Positions 29,098 to 38,285 of a stretch of 64,000 nt of DNA are shown one piece after another. The DNA lies in NCBI GenBank assembly GCA_965221145.1, contig OZ244877.1, positions 3,906,001-3,970,000 on the forward strand, written 5' to 3'. The translations under genes and the position numbers were made by a program. The notes under the pieces are model-generated. The model ran no database searches. It worked only from the letters and a program-made list of their open reading frames with translations, and was not told the origin of the DNA. The stretch is from Bin5 sp965221145. Its GTDB lineage: Bacteria > Chloroflexota > Anaerolineae > Caldilineales > Caldilineaceae. Every line of letters starts with the position of its first letter. Position 1 is the first letter of the stretch.

Positions 29098-31113
29098 CTA
29101 AGAACTGGAAATGATCCCCGCCCGCGCCAACTCCTCCAGAATCCGCTGCGCCAGTTCATCCGCCGTGTGCTGATCCGTCTCCAGCACCATGTCCGGCCGG
29201 GGCGGCTCCTCATAGGGCGCCGAAACACCGGTGAAGTTCGCGATTTCGCCGCGCGCGGCGCGGGCGTACAGCCCCTTGGGATCCCGCTGCTTGCAGACCT
29301 CCACGTCACACTTGACGTACACCTCCCAGAACCTGCCCTCCGGCGCCAGCGTCCGCGCTGCGTCCCGATCAGCGATATAGGGTGAGATAAACGTGCATAG
29401 CACGACATTGCCGTGTTCAAACGCCAGCTTCGCCACCTCCGCCACCCGGCGAATGTTCTCGGCGCGATCCTCCGCAGTAAAGCCCAAGTCGCCGTTCAGG
29501 CCATGACGCACATTGTCCCCATCCAGCGAGAAGGTGCGCACGCCCAGCCCATACAACCGCTGCTCCAACGCCTTGGCAACCGTCGATTTGCCCGAACCCG
29601 ACAGCCCCGTGAACCACAGCACCGCCGCCCCGTGCCCGTTCAGCTTCTCCCGCATTGGCCGTGTGACCGTCACCGGCTCCCAGACGACATCGGAGGAGCG
29701 AGGAACACCAGGAGAGAGGAGTGAAAAACCCCTCCCCTCTTTGGCCCCCGCCAAATGCCCGCCAGATGGGGTCGGCTCCGGCCCAACTCTCTCCTCGTCC
29801 TTCGGCACCAGTTCGCTCACCCGCCGCGCCCGGTCCCGAATCATGCCGGCCGCAACCGTGTTGTTCGTATGCGGGTCGATCAGTATAAAGCTGCCCGTGG
29901 CGCGGTTGATCTGATAGGGATCAAAAAAGAGCGGCTCCGTCGTAACGATCTGCGCGCGGCCGATCTCGTTCAGATGCAGGGTCTCCGCCGCCTCCCGGTG
30001 CATCGTGTCCACATTGATGCGATAGTTCAACTCCTGCACCGAGGCGCGCACCCGCCGCGTCGAATGCTGCAACCAGTACCAACTGCCAGCGTGTCTCATC
30101 GGCTCTTCGCTCATCCAGCACAGCGTCGCATCCAGCTGATTGGATGAATGCGGCAGGTTACGCACCCGCACCAGCATATCTCCGCGGCTGATGTCGATCT
30201 CATCCTCCAGCGTAAGAACGATCGCGTCGCCCACGCCTGCCCGCTCACAACTCTCCTCCCCGCAATAGATGCCGGCCACGCGGCTACGGATACCCGTCGG
30301 CAGCGCCACCACCTCCTCACCGACCGCAATACGACCGGAGACGATCTGTCCGGCGAAACCGCGAAAGTCCTGGTCACCAGGCCCTCGCAAATGCCCACCC
30401 TTAGCGTCGCCAAAGCCCTCGCTCCTCGCCCTGATCACATACTGGATCGGCAGACGAAAGTCGACGATGTTGCGGCTGGCGCCAATGTTGACCGTTTCCA
30501 GATGGTGCAGCAGTGTCGCGCCGTGATACCAGGGCATCTTTTCGCTCTGGCTGACTATATTGTCCCCGTGCAACGCAGAGATGGGGATATAGACAACGTC
30601 GCGCACATTGAGCTTGGCCGCGAAGGCGCGGTATTCGGCGACAATCTCCTGGAATCTCGCCTCGCTGTATCCCACGAGATCCATCTTGTTGACCGCGACG
30701 ACGAGATGGGGAATATGCAGCAGCGTGGCGATGAAGCTGTGCCGCTTAGACTGGGTCAGAACGCCTTTGCGCGCGTCGACCAGAATGATCGCCAGCTCCG
30801 CGGTTGACGCGCCCGTCACCATGTTGCGCGTATACTGAATATGCCCCGGCGTATCGGCGATGATGAACTTGCGTTTGGGCGTCGCCGTGTAGCGGTAGGC
30901 GACGTCGATCGTGATGCCCTGCTCCCGCTCCGCCCGCAGCCCATCGGTCAGGAGCGCCAGGTCGACCATTGGTTCGCCGCGCGCGGCGCTCGCCTGCTCG
31001 ACCGCTTCCAGTTGATCTTCGAATATCGCTTTGGAGTCGTACAACAGCCGCCCGATCAGGGTCGATTTGCCGTCATCCACACTGCCGGCAGTGGAGAAGC
31101 GCAATAGGTCCAT
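29098..31113 (-). CDS. cysNC: Bifunctional sulfate adenylyltransferase subunit 1 / APS kinase
   Basis: 671 aa. The N-terminal CysN GTPase (about 1-440) has G1 GSVDDGKST, DTPGH and NKMD, plus translation-factor-like barrels. It uses GTP hydrolysis to drive APS formation by CysD. The C-terminal APS kinase (about 490-671) has P-loop GLSGSGKST and SLDGDNVRHGLN, and makes PAPS. The interdomain linker at about 443-457 is encoded by a GC-rich palindromic repeat (29740-29784) inserted in frame. The stop codon lies in the terminal repeat of the adjacent IS701-like element, so the last residues (IISSS) may be altered relative to the ancestor. It is downstream of cysD on the same strand, 142 bp away. 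Confidence 0.95.
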   Translation of the reverse strand: MDLLRFSTAGSVDDGKSTLIGRLLYDSKAIFEDQLEAVEQASAARGEPMVDLALLTDGLRAEREQGITIDVAYRYTATPKRKFIIADTPGHIQYTRNMVTGASTAELAIILVDARKGVLTQSKRHSFIATLLHIPHLVVAVNKMDLVGYSEARFQEIVAEYRAFAAKLNVRDVVYIPISALHGDNIVSQSEKMPWYHGATLLHHLETVNIGASRNIVDFRLPIQYVIRARSEGFGDAKGGHLRGPGDQDFRGFAGQIVSGRIAVGEEVVALPTGIRSRVAGIYCGEESCERAGVGDAIVLTLEDEIDISRGDMLVRVRNLPHSSNQLDATLCWMSEEPMRHAGSWYWLQHSTRRVRASVQELNYRINVDTMHREAAETLHLNEIGRAQIVTTEPLFFDPYQINRATGSFILIDPHTNNTVAAGMIRDRARRVSELVPKDEERVGPEPTPSGGHLAGAKEGRGFSLLSPGVPRSSDVVWEPVTVTRPMREKLNGHGAAVLWFTGLSGSGKSTVAKALEQRLYGLGVRTFSLDGDNVRHGLNGDLGFTAEDRAENIRRVAEVAKLAFEHGNVVLCTFISPYIADRDAARTLAPEGRFWEVYVKCDVEVCKQRDPKGLYARAARGEIANFTGVSAPYEEPPRPDMVLETDQHTADELAQRILEELARAGIISSS
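29740..29784. repeat. GC-rich palindromic repeat, copy in the cysNC linker
   Basis: On the minus strand: GACCCCATCTGGCGGGCATT followed by TGGCGGGGGCCAAA, close to the copies at 37969 and 38588. It encodes TPSGGHLAGAKEG between the CysN and APS kinase domains, in frame. Confidence 0.75.
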
Positions 31114-31120
31114 AGGAAAT

Positions 31121-31192
31121 CCCAGTGGTCAGTGGTCAGTGGTCAGTGGATAGTGACTTCACTAGCCACTATCTACTATTCACTATCCACCG
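31121..31192. repeat. CAGTGGT tandem tract with GTGGATAGTG hairpin
   Basis: Three to four tandem CAGTGGT units run into GTGGATAGTG, with a matching CACTATCCAC 30 nt on, so the RNA could fold. The same GTGGATAGTG unit occurs in gaps at 34051, 49995 and 50809. Confidence 0.65.
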
Positions 31193-31201
31193 CAGTCAGT
31201 C

Positions 31202-31260
31202 TGAAAGATTTATTGTATTGGCGCCGCAATGAAATACAGTTCCGCCAAAAAATCTTCAAA
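31202..31260. repeat. 60-bp palindromic element, copy 1 (supplies cysD stop)
   Basis: Orientation GTATTGG...TCCGCC, with the right arm CCGCCAAAAAATCTTCAAA intact and the left arm degenerate. The cysD stop codon (TCA on plus, 31256-31258) lies in its right arm. Confidence 0.8.
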
Positions 31261-32254
31261 AATACCCCTGCCGCTTTCTATCTTCCATCGCGGCCTCACT
31301 GCGGCGATCATCGGCCCGGTCGCCCCGTTCCGTCACGCGGGCGGTGGCGACCTCTTCAATGATAGCCGCCAGGTTGCTGGCAGTGGAGCGGACCGCGCCG
31401 GTGCAGGTCATGTCGCCGATCGTGCGGAAGCGCACTCGTTCACGGCTGACGATTTCACCCGCCTGCGGTGTCACATACGCGCCGACCGCCAGCATGATCC
31501 CGTCCCGTCGCACAATCTCTCGTTCGTGGGCAAAGTAAAGGCTGGGCAGGTCGATCTTCTGCTCGGCGATGTACTGCCAGATGTCAAGCTCGGTCCAATT
31601 GCTGATGGGAAAGACGCGGAAATGTTCATCGTGATGTTTGCGCCCGTTGAAGAGGTTCCATAGTTCGGGCCGTTGGTTCTTGGGATTCCACTGGCCGAAC
31701 GCGTCGCGGTGGGAGAAGAAACGCTCCTTTGCGCGCGCCTTTTCCTCGTCGCGACGGGCGCCGCCCACGGCTGCATCAATGCGCAACTCCGCCAGGGCAT
31801 CCAGCAGCGTTACGGTCTGCAATCTGTTGCGGCTGGGATTGACTTCAGGCTCCTCTTGCACGCGCCCGGCGTCGATCGAATCCTGCACGGAGCGCACGAG
31901 AAGGCGGACCTCCAGTTTCTCCACAAGCTGATCGCGAAAGGCCAACGTTTCGGGGAAATTATGCCCGGTGTCGATTTGCAGCAACGGGAAGGGAATCCGC
32001 CCCGGCGCGAAGGCTTTGCGCGCCAGATGCGCGCAGACGATCGAATCCTTGCCGCCGGAGAAGAGCAGACAGGGCCGCTCAAACTGGGCCGCCACCTCGC
32101 GCAGCACATAGATTGCCTCCGACTCAAGTTGACGCAGATGCCCGGTCAGGGAAGCAGGCTGCCCTGAAGATGCGTCGACTCGCGCACGGGGCGGCGAACC
32201 GTCCGAGAAGGCCTCCGCTGTCTCAACTCCTGCTCCCACGGTCATGTCGTCCAT
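31256..32254 (-). CDS. cysD: Sulfate adenylyltransferase subunit 2
   Basis: 332 aa, catalytic PP-loop subunit that adenylates sulfate to APS with CysN. The PP-loop is LLFSGGKDSIVCAHLARKAF. Family landmarks include DTGHNFPETLAFRD, GGARRDEEKARAKER, FPISNWTELDIWQYI and the late MTCTGAVRS. The N-terminus has about 35 extra residues before the conserved LESEAIYVLREV. The gene forms an operon with cysNC downstream. The last residues RQGYF and the stop are encoded by a 60-bp palindrome. No APS or PAPS reductase gene is in the window. Confidence 0.95.
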   Translation of the reverse strand: MDDMTVGAGVETAEAFSDGSPPRARVDASSGQPASLTGHLRQLESEAIYVLREVAAQFERPCLLFSGGKDSIVCAHLARKAFAPGRIPFPLLQIDTGHNFPETLAFRDQLVEKLEVRLLVRSVQDSIDAGRVQEEPEVNPSRNRLQTVTLLDALAELRIDAAVGGARRDEEKARAKERFFSHRDAFGQWNPKNQRPELWNLFNGRKHHDEHFRVFPISNWTELDIWQYIAEQKIDLPSLYFAHEREIVRRDGIMLAVGAYVTPQAGEIVSRERVRFRTIGDMTCTGAVRSTASNLAAIIEEVATARVTERGDRADDRRSEAAMEDRKRQGYF

Positions 32255-32560
32255 ACAACTCTCTCATCTTCAGCGTTTCGCAGTCCTTGGCGTGCGCCAT
32301 CCACTGTCCGCTCGCCACAAACCACCGAGATTTGCCACTGCCCTTACAAAGTCTTCATACTACGATGCAACTGCGTTTTCAGGCAAACTTGACGACATAA
32401 AGTGCAGGCCGGTGAATCTGGATTAGTCGTCTCTTATTCCCACGGTTACAATGTGACAAGCTCCATACCGAAAGTTGTGAGTCTTCCGTTCTTGACGCCG
32501 TGCGCTGGCCCGTCAACCAAGAACCGAATCCCGACTATTTAATTCCCGATTGGAGAACTT
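32255..32560. promoter_or_regulatory. Divergent promoter region of cysD and the DsbA gene
   Basis: 306 bp between divergent genes. The interrupted palindrome TTGACG-N13-CGTCAA (32492-32516) lies 44 bp before the DsbA start and could be an operator. A GGAG site precedes that ATG. No reliable -35/-10 pair was identified. Confidence 0.35.
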
Positions 32561-34036
32561 ATGAATTTGCCAAACAGACGTCTGCGCCGCAAGGAGGTAG
32601 AGAGCGAAGAGGAGAGAAAGAGAAAAGGGCTGTCCCCGATGTTCCTCGCCCTCCTCGCGGTCGCCCTTCTGCTCGTCGCCGGCTGCACTACAGATGGTGG
32701 TGGCTACATCGTCGGCCCGGCTGTCGCTCCCGCCTCCGCCGGCGAGACTGAGACAGGCACACAGCCGGCGATGCACAGAGGCGTCCCTGTCGGCTTTACC
32801 GCTGAGGGCTACCCTTATCGCGGCGACCCGAACGCGGCCGTCACCATCTACGAATACAGCGACTACGAATGCCCCTTTTGCGCCCGCCATGTCATCCAGA
32901 CCGAACCGGCGCTCCTGGCTGGATTCGCCGAAAGCGGCGCTGTGAAATTCGTCTTCCGCGATATGCCTCTCTCCTCTTTACACGCCAACGCGCTGTCCGC
33001 GGCCATCGCCGCCAACTGTGTGGCGGAACAGGACATCGTTCTCTTCTGGACGATGCACGACAAGCTCTTCCGCACGCAGAAGGAGTGGGCGCCCCGAGAA
33101 GAGTCCCTGTCCTACTTTGCCGAAATTGCGCAGGAGGTGGGCGCAGACCCCACCCAGTACGGCTCCTGCATAGCCAATAGCGGCGCCCTGGTGGAAAAGG
33201 TGAACGAAAGCCTGGAAGAAGCCAGGTCCTTTGGCTTCACCGGCACGCCCAGCTTCCGTTTCGTCCACGAAGAGAGCGGCGAAGCCTTTGCCCTCTCCGG
33301 CGCACAGCCCTACGATACCTTCTCCGACTGGATCGAGACGATCGCGGTCGGCGGCTCGCCCCAAGGCGCGGCGCAGGCACAGCAGCAACAGCAGCAACAG
33401 GGCGAAGGACAGTTGCCCTTCTGGGCCTCCGCCGAGGGCTTGGCCCCCGACCCGGAGCGACCCGGCTTTACCGTCGCCGGTGACATATACCACGGCAGTA
33501 GCGACGCCCCAATCGCCGTCGTCGAATTCAGCGATTTTCAATGCCCCTACTGCAGTCGCCACACGCTGACCACACAACCGATCCTGAATGCAGAGTTTGT
33601 CGAGCAGGGGGAGGTCATGTGGGTGTTCAAGCATTTCCCCATCCAGAATATCCATCCCTTTGCCTTCTCGGCGTCGGTTGCAGCCGAGTGCGCGGCGGAA
33701 CAGGGGTCGTTCTGGCAGTTCCATCACCGCCTGTTCGAGGATACGACAGAGTGGGCCAGACAGGATAACAGAGACTACTTTGTCGCGCTGGCCGCTGAAT
33801 TCGAATTGGACACGGACGCCTTTGCAACCTGTCTGACGCAAGATGAACCCGCCCTGGCTGTGCAGAGTGATATGCAGGACGGCATGCCCTTCGTGCGCGG
33901 CACACCCACGTTCGTCGTCCTCTACGGCGGCGAGGGTCGGCTGATCCCCGGCGCGCTGCCCGCCGACCAGTTTGTCGGCGCGCTCACGCAGATACTCGGC
34001 GAAATTTCAGCCGCAACCGAAGACGGCGGCGAATGA
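32561..34036 (+). CDS. Lipoprotein with two tandem DsbA-like thioredoxin domains
   Basis: 491 aa. A charged N-terminus (about 25 aa) is followed by hydrophobic MFLALLAVALLLVAGC with lipobox LVAGC. Two Thioredoxin_4/DsbA-type domains follow, with active sites YECPFCARH (about residue 104) and FQCPYCSRH (about 327). They are joined by a Gln-rich linker (AQAQQQQQQQGEGQ). DsbA-like proteins form or isomerise disulfides outside the membrane. Two complete CxxC domains in one lipoprotein is uncommon and suggests an internal duplication. It is upstream of the vWA/tubulin cluster but separated by 675 bp, so cotranscription is doubtful. Confidence 0.9.
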   Translation: MNLPNRRLRRKEVESEEERKRKGLSPMFLALLAVALLLVAGCTTDGGGYIVGPAVAPASAGETETGTQPAMHRGVPVGFTAEGYPYRGDPNAAVTIYEYSDYECPFCARHVIQTEPALLAGFAESGAVKFVFRDMPLSSLHANALSAAIAANCVAEQDIVLFWTMHDKLFRTQKEWAPREESLSYFAEIAQEVGADPTQYGSCIANSGALVEKVNESLEEARSFGFTGTPSFRFVHEESGEAFALSGAQPYDTFSDWIETIAVGGSPQGAAQAQQQQQQQGEGQLPFWASAEGLAPDPERPGFTVAGDIYHGSSDAPIAVVEFSDFQCPYCSRHTLTTQPILNAEFVEQGEVMWVFKHFPIQNIHPFAFSASVAAECAAEQGSFWQFHHRLFEDTTEWARQDNRDYFVALAAEFELDTDAFATCLTQDEPALAVQSDMQDGMPFVRGTPTFVVLYGGEGRLIPGALPADQFVGALTQILGEISAATEDGGE

Positions 34037-34050
34037 AACGCCGGTAGACC

Positions 34051-34099
34051 GTGGATAGTGGATAGTGGCGAGTGCAGTTACTATTCACTATCCACTGAA
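34051..34099. repeat. GTGGATAGTG hairpin repeat
   Basis: GTGGATAGTGGATAGTGG is followed 18 nt later by CTATTCACTATCCAC, an inverted copy. It sits directly after the DsbA stop and could act as an RNA hairpin. Confidence 0.6.
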
Positions 34100-34511
34100 G
34101 TTCACATATCATTGGCAGATCGTAGGCATATCGCCCAAAATCGATCCGGCTCTATTTCAGGCGTATCCACAGGCCAAGCAGACTGTCGAGTGTTAACGTG
34201 GGAGCATCCCCTATGCTCCCTTCTCCAGTGTAATCGCCCTACGATTTATTCGAATTACGAGGCCCACTGGTGGGGCATTACCGGTCTGCTCAGCAGCTCT
34301 TGGTCGCCAATCTGCGCTGTGTTACAATCCCGATAGATAAAAGCGCAGCCGATGCGCGTGCATTTCGCTCACAGCAGGTCTATCCCCATCTGTGGGGGGC
34401 GCTGCCCCGCTACAGAAGTGGGGAAACGCGGAGCCAATGCGCGCGCATATTGCTCTATTGAATCGGGAACCTTCGAGGAATATAGAGGCGTTCTCTCTCC
34501 AGATAGCCATT
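34100..34511. other. Intergenic region with a second CRISPR-repeat-like palindrome
   Basis: No gene is recognised. GGTCTATCCCCATCTGTGGG continuing GGGCGCTG (34377-34404) shares GGTCTATCCCC and the hairpin layout with the solitary copy at 23934. Confidence 0.5.
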
Positions 34512-34571
34512 TTTGAAGATTTTTTGTATTGGCCCTGCTTTCAAAGACTTGTCCGCCAAAAAATCTTCAAA
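34512..34571. repeat. 60-bp palindromic element, copy 2
   Basis: TTTGAAGATTTTTTGTATTG ... CCGCCAAAAAATCTTCAAA; both arms are perfect 14-mers. It is intergenic, about 140 bp before the vWA gene. Confidence 0.85.
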
Positions 34572-34711
34572 TTCACTCCCCCGAATAGGAGCGCCATCTG
34601 CCCGGAAACGTTTTTCAACGGCTTTACTGTGTAGCCCCGGCCCGGCCCTGTGTCTCTCGCTCTTTCGTGACCGGGCTTGCCGCCGGTTTGGCCGCCGCCA
34701 AGAGCGCAAGG

Positions 34712-37700
34712 ATGCGGTCAGCGGCGGCCAAAGTATTTGCTTGTCTGCTATCAGCCTGTTTGATGATTTTTTGTGTTGGCGCCGCTTTTGAATCCTCTTC
34801 CGCCAAAAAATCTTCAAATCTCATCCTGTTGGCGACGGGCAGTTTCGCCGCGCCGGTGTACGCCCTGCCTCCAGCAAATTCCCTCAACACGCAATCTCCT
34901 AAGCCTTTTGCAAGTGCCCGCCGGATAGGGTCGCAAAAGCCTTCGGCACTCCCCAATCCGCAAGCCGTGGCCGCCGACCCGATCGATGTCGTCGTCATTC
35001 TCGATGACTCCGGCAGCATGGCCACCTGCTGGCCTTGGCCGCTGGGCAAGCCTCCTTCCACCCCGCCCTGTGAGGGCTTCAGTCACAACGCGCCCAGCGA
35101 TCCGAACGAACTGCGCTATAGCGCGGCCCGCCTGTTGGTGCATCTGGCCGACGGCGCGGACCGCATCGCGGTCATACGTTTTGACAGCACGGCGGAAGGC
35201 GTCGGCGCGCTGAGCCTGCTACAGGAGGCCGGCAGCGCGGAAAATCGCCGCCGTCTGGCCGCCTCGCTCCAGGCTCCCGAAGAGTACGCGCAGCGCGGGT
35301 ATACGCGCATGGACCTGGGCCTGCTAGAGGCGCTGCGGCTGCTCAAAGTTCACGGCGACCCCGACCGCAGTCAGTATGTGCTGCTGCTGACGGATGGTGA
35401 ACCGACCGCCCCGCTTAACGTTACAGGGCAGCGGCAGGTTATTACCAATCTGCTGGCGCAGGTCGAGGATGCGGGCGCGCTGCTCTACCCGGTGATCCTC
35501 TGCAATCCCGATGCCGGCTGCGCGGGCGACTTACTCAAGAACAGTTCACCGTTGGCACGCGAGGCCAAGAGTTCACAGGACCTCCTGCTTATCTTCAGCG
35601 AAATTTTCGCTGAAATGAAATCGGACCGCTCCGTCGTCACCCGCCGCAACGTGCATGGCGACCTGACTGTCTCTATCCGCAAAGCGCATGGAGCGGGCAG
35701 CATCGCCTTTGTCAGCCCGCAGTCGGCCATCACCGCTGTGCAACGGGACGGCGCGCCGATGCTGACACAGAGTGTTCTCGACGACGGCAATATCGACTTG
35801 AACGTTGCTGTCGCGCCGCTGCCAGCCGGGGAATGGGTCGCCAAAACGAACGATCTCAGCAGTTTTGCCGTCGTCCAGGCGGACAGCTACCCGGAACTGC
35901 TCTTTCCGCCTCCCAGTGTACAGAACAATCCGGCCTCGACGCGCTACTATCCCACCGGCAAATCGCCCCTCGTCGTTGTGGCCGGAGCCGGCCCCGCCGC
36001 GGACGAGCCGCTGCTGCTCAACGGCACGACGCCAATCTCCGCCCTGGGGCAGGATCCCCTCAGCGGAAGAGAGGTCGCCGCCCAGCAGCTTTCCGACAGC
36101 CCGCATGAGGTGACGATTCAATTGGGAGAGGACAGACATCCGTTGCAGTTGCGCCGCACCTTCCGGCTGCAAGCCCGCGACGATTTGCCCAGAGCGCAGG
36201 TCTTCTCGCCCTCTGCCACCAATCCCGGCATTCTCGATGACGGCAGTGTGCAACTGCAGATCGGCTTTGGCCCCGGCACGCAGCCGCAGGACATGCAAGC
36301 CGCCGTATACGTGACCGACATCACCGGCGGCGGCAGCCAGACCGTCTACCGCAAAACGCTCAACTGCCAGGCTCCAGCCGATGGCCGCAACCTGCTCTGC
36401 GCCGACGACGGCTTTATGCCCCAGGACGGACATGACTACGAGGCGCTCTTCCTGCTCACCGCGGTCATTGATGGAGTCCGCTTCGGGGACTTTGCCCGCA
36501 CACCATTGGAAGTGGAACCGGCGATCCATGTACGCGGCCTGCCGACCGATATCGACCTGGCGAAGATGCCGCACGAAGGCTGGCAGCTGTCGGTGCGGGC
36601 CAGTACGGTCGAGGAGATCGGCACGCTCGAAGCCTCCCTGATTTTGCGCCGGTCTGACACCAGCGAGATCGTCCGCGAAGCCTCGCTCGATTTTTCCATT
36701 GACGTACTGGAGAACGGCAGCCAGACAGCCCTCCTGCGCGTGGATGGCCTGGATCTGCTCCGCCCCGGCGAATACGAAGGCCAACTGAATCTTTCAGCGC
36801 TCAACCCGGCCGGCTTGCCGATGGAGGTGAAGGTCCGTCCCGCCCCCTCCCTGCCGGTGACGCTGAACATCCCCCGCCCCGCAGCGCGCATTCAGGTGCA
36901 GGAGGCCGACTTCGGAGAGCTTCTTTTCGATACGTCGCCGAATTTCCGGCTGGACGAGGAGATCCTGCTGCCCGTCATTTATAACGCCGACACGCCCTTC
37001 CGGCTCACAGTTGAACTGACCGAAAGCAGTTGCAGCGGCCTGACCGCCACCGCCGGAGACCTGCAACCTTCCGATTTGCCTACTGCCGACTCCAGCGGCA
37101 CGGACACTTGGCAACAGGCAAACAAGACCGCCTGGGCGCTTCCCATTCGCCTGCAAAGCCAGACGCCTATGTCGCCCGGCAGTTGTCATGGCGTCCTGAG
37201 CCTGGCCGGCCCCGGTCAGGATTTCGATGTTCTCTCGGCGAATTTGGCCGATCCCAGTGGTTCCGGCAGGTTGCCGCTAACTCCAGAAGTTAGGACACCT
37301 AGCGGCAACCTGATCACTTTGCAACGGGCAAGCCTGCCTTTCCGCTTGCAGATTCGCGATGTGGAGTGGAGTGTCGCCGGCGCGCTCGATTTCGGCAATC
37401 TGGGGCGGGCCGGCGAAAGTTCAACCGAAACACTCCTCCTGCGTTTCGACGGCAAGACGCCTTTTGTGGTACAAGTGGTAGGGATTGCCGCGTCGGGCGA
37501 AACGCCCGATGGCGTGATGACGCTGGATGAACATTTCCTCGAAGCCCCGCCGGTAGAGATCAGCGGAGTACCCGACGACGAAGGATTTTTCGAGGTCCCC
37601 CTCACCTTGGTCGCCCGCAAAGCCCTGCCCAAAGATGCCCTGCGCGGCTCCTTCTATAGCGGAGATCTGATCCTGAGCATCGTCGGCCTGACCGATGAGA

Positions 37701-38266
37701 ACCGGTCGGTCGATATCAACTTCCGCAGCCCGACCCTCTATCAGCGCTATGTAGAGTGGTGGCTGCGTCCGTTTTACACGTTCCCGCTCGTTTTTTGTAG
37801 CGGACCGTTGCTTCTGCTGGGGCTGCTCATCGTGGTGGCGCGTGCCCGGAGTCGCGGGTACAATGTGGAAGATGACCAAGGACCGATGACCCTGCCTGGG
37901 CAAGACTCTTCACTGACGCCTGAGTACGTTGCCGACTTCAGCAGTTCGGACAGTTGGCAACCTGCGAATTTGGCCGCCGCCGACCCCATCCGGCCGGCAT
38001 TTGGCGGGGGCCAAGACAAGCCGGAAGCCACATTTGTTACGCCGGGTGCGGTTGGGGGGGGGTCGGGCACTCCAACTGTCGCGCCTGCCTTTGAGAATTT
38101 CGCTGACTCGGCGTCCGCGGGAACACACAACGCTGCCTGGGACACGGCCTGGGACCAGGTTAGCTGGGGGTCGGAACAGACTTCATCTGAAGAGTCGGGC
38201 GATTTCGATCCGCCCGACGACATTTGGGTCCGGCCTAAGCAGAATCCATGGGGTTCGGACACGTAG
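34712..38266 (+). CDS. von Willebrand factor A domain membrane protein
   Basis: 1184 aa from the ATG at 34712; a GTG at 34667 is an in-frame alternative. It has a signal peptide (VFACLLSACLMIFCVGAAF) whose hydrophobic end is encoded by a 60-bp palindromic element. The vWA domain (about 90-300) has MIDAS residues VILDDSGSM and LLLTDGEPT. Long beta-rich Ig-like regions follow to about 1010. One membrane helix (TFPLVFCSGPLLLLGLLIVV, about 1025-1045) precedes a cytoplasmic tail with Ser/Thr/Pro-rich sequence. vWA proteins commonly gate assemblies through metal-dependent binding. It is upstream of the Tubulin_2 gene and likely works with it at the membrane. Two GC-rich palindromes are also embedded in frame. 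Confidence 0.9.
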   Translation: MRSAAAKVFACLLSACLMIFCVGAAFESSSAKKSSNLILLATGSFAAPVYALPPANSLNTQSPKPFASARRIGSQKPSALPNPQAVAADPIDVVVILDDSGSMATCWPWPLGKPPSTPPCEGFSHNAPSDPNELRYSAARLLVHLADGADRIAVIRFDSTAEGVGALSLLQEAGSAENRRRLAASLQAPEEYAQRGYTRMDLGLLEALRLLKVHGDPDRSQYVLLLTDGEPTAPLNVTGQRQVITNLLAQVEDAGALLYPVILCNPDAGCAGDLLKNSSPLAREAKSSQDLLLIFSEIFAEMKSDRSVVTRRNVHGDLTVSIRKAHGAGSIAFVSPQSAITAVQRDGAPMLTQSVLDDGNIDLNVAVAPLPAGEWVAKTNDLSSFAVVQADSYPELLFPPPSVQNNPASTRYYPTGKSPLVVVAGAGPAADEPLLLNGTTPISALGQDPLSGREVAAQQLSDSPHEVTIQLGEDRHPLQLRRTFRLQARDDLPRAQVFSPSATNPGILDDGSVQLQIGFGPGTQPQDMQAAVYVTDITGGGSQTVYRKTLNCQAPADGRNLLCADDGFMPQDGHDYEALFLLTAVIDGVRFGDFARTPLEVEPAIHVRGLPTDIDLAKMPHEGWQLSVRASTVEEIGTLEASLILRRSDTSEIVREASLDFSIDVLENGSQTALLRVDGLDLLRPGEYEGQLNLSALNPAGLPMEVKVRPAPSLPVTLNIPRPAARIQVQEADFGELLFDTSPNFRLDEEILLPVIYNADTPFRLTVELTESSCSGLTATAGDLQPSDLPTADSSGTDTWQQANKTAWALPIRLQSQTPMSPGSCHGVLSLAGPGQDFDVLSANLADPSGSGRLPLTPEVRTPSGNLITLQRASLPFRLQIRDVEWSVAGALDFGNLGRAGESSTETLLLRFDGKTPFVVQVVGIAASGETPDGVMTLDEHFLEAPPVEISGVPDDEGFFEVPLTLVARKALPKDALRGSFYSGDLILSIVGLTDENRSVDINFRSPTLYQRYVEWWLRPFYTFPLVFCSGPLLLLGLLIVVARARSRGYNVEDDQGPMTLPGQDSSLTPEYVADFSSSDSWQPANLAAADPIRPAFGGGQDKPEATFVTPGAVGGGSGTPTVAPAFENFADSASAGTHNAAWDTAWDQVSWGSEQTSSEESGDFDPPDDIWVRPKQNPWGSDT
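34760..34819. repeat. 60-bp palindromic element, copy 3, inside the vWA signal peptide
   Basis: TTTGATGATTTTTTGTGTTG ... CCGCCAAAAAATCTTCAAA. It lies in frame at residues 17-36 of the vWA protein and encodes LMIFCVGAAFESSSAKKSSN, that is, the end of the hydrophobic core and the cleavage region. Confidence 0.85.
34901..34947. repeat. GC-rich palindromic repeat variant inside the vWA gene
   Basis: AAGCCTTTTGCAAGTGCCCG ... GGTCGCAAAAGCCTT; the outer arms AAGCCTTTTGC / GCAAAAGCCTT are inverted. It encodes KPFASARRIGSQKPSAL in frame between signal peptide and vWA domain. Half of the same variant recurs at 46682. Confidence 0.65.
37969..38015. repeat. GC-rich palindromic repeat in the vWA cytoplasmic tail
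   Basis: TTTGGCCGCCGCCGACCCCA ... GGCATTTGGCGGGGGCCAAG, in frame, encoding NLAAADPIRPAFGGGQD in the tail. Confidence 0.75.
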
Positions 38267-38285
38267 CGAAGGCGGGAGCCTCTTG

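Larger units (their letters stand above)
26374..29101 (-). mobile_element. Decayed IS701-like element carrying a nested IS630 element
   Basis: 17-bp perfect terminal inverted repeats TTAGTACTACAACCGCA (26374-26390) and TGCGGTTGTAGTACTAA (29085-29101). Removing the nested IS630 (26680-27905 plus one duplicated TA) leaves about 1500 bp, a normal IS size. The right repeat supplies the stop codon of cysNC. No target duplication is recognised at the outer ends. Confidence 0.88.

Noticed and set aside
35573..36784. 403-codon minus-strand frame within the vWA gene
   Set aside because: Antisense shadow of a high-GC coding region with no recognisable domain.
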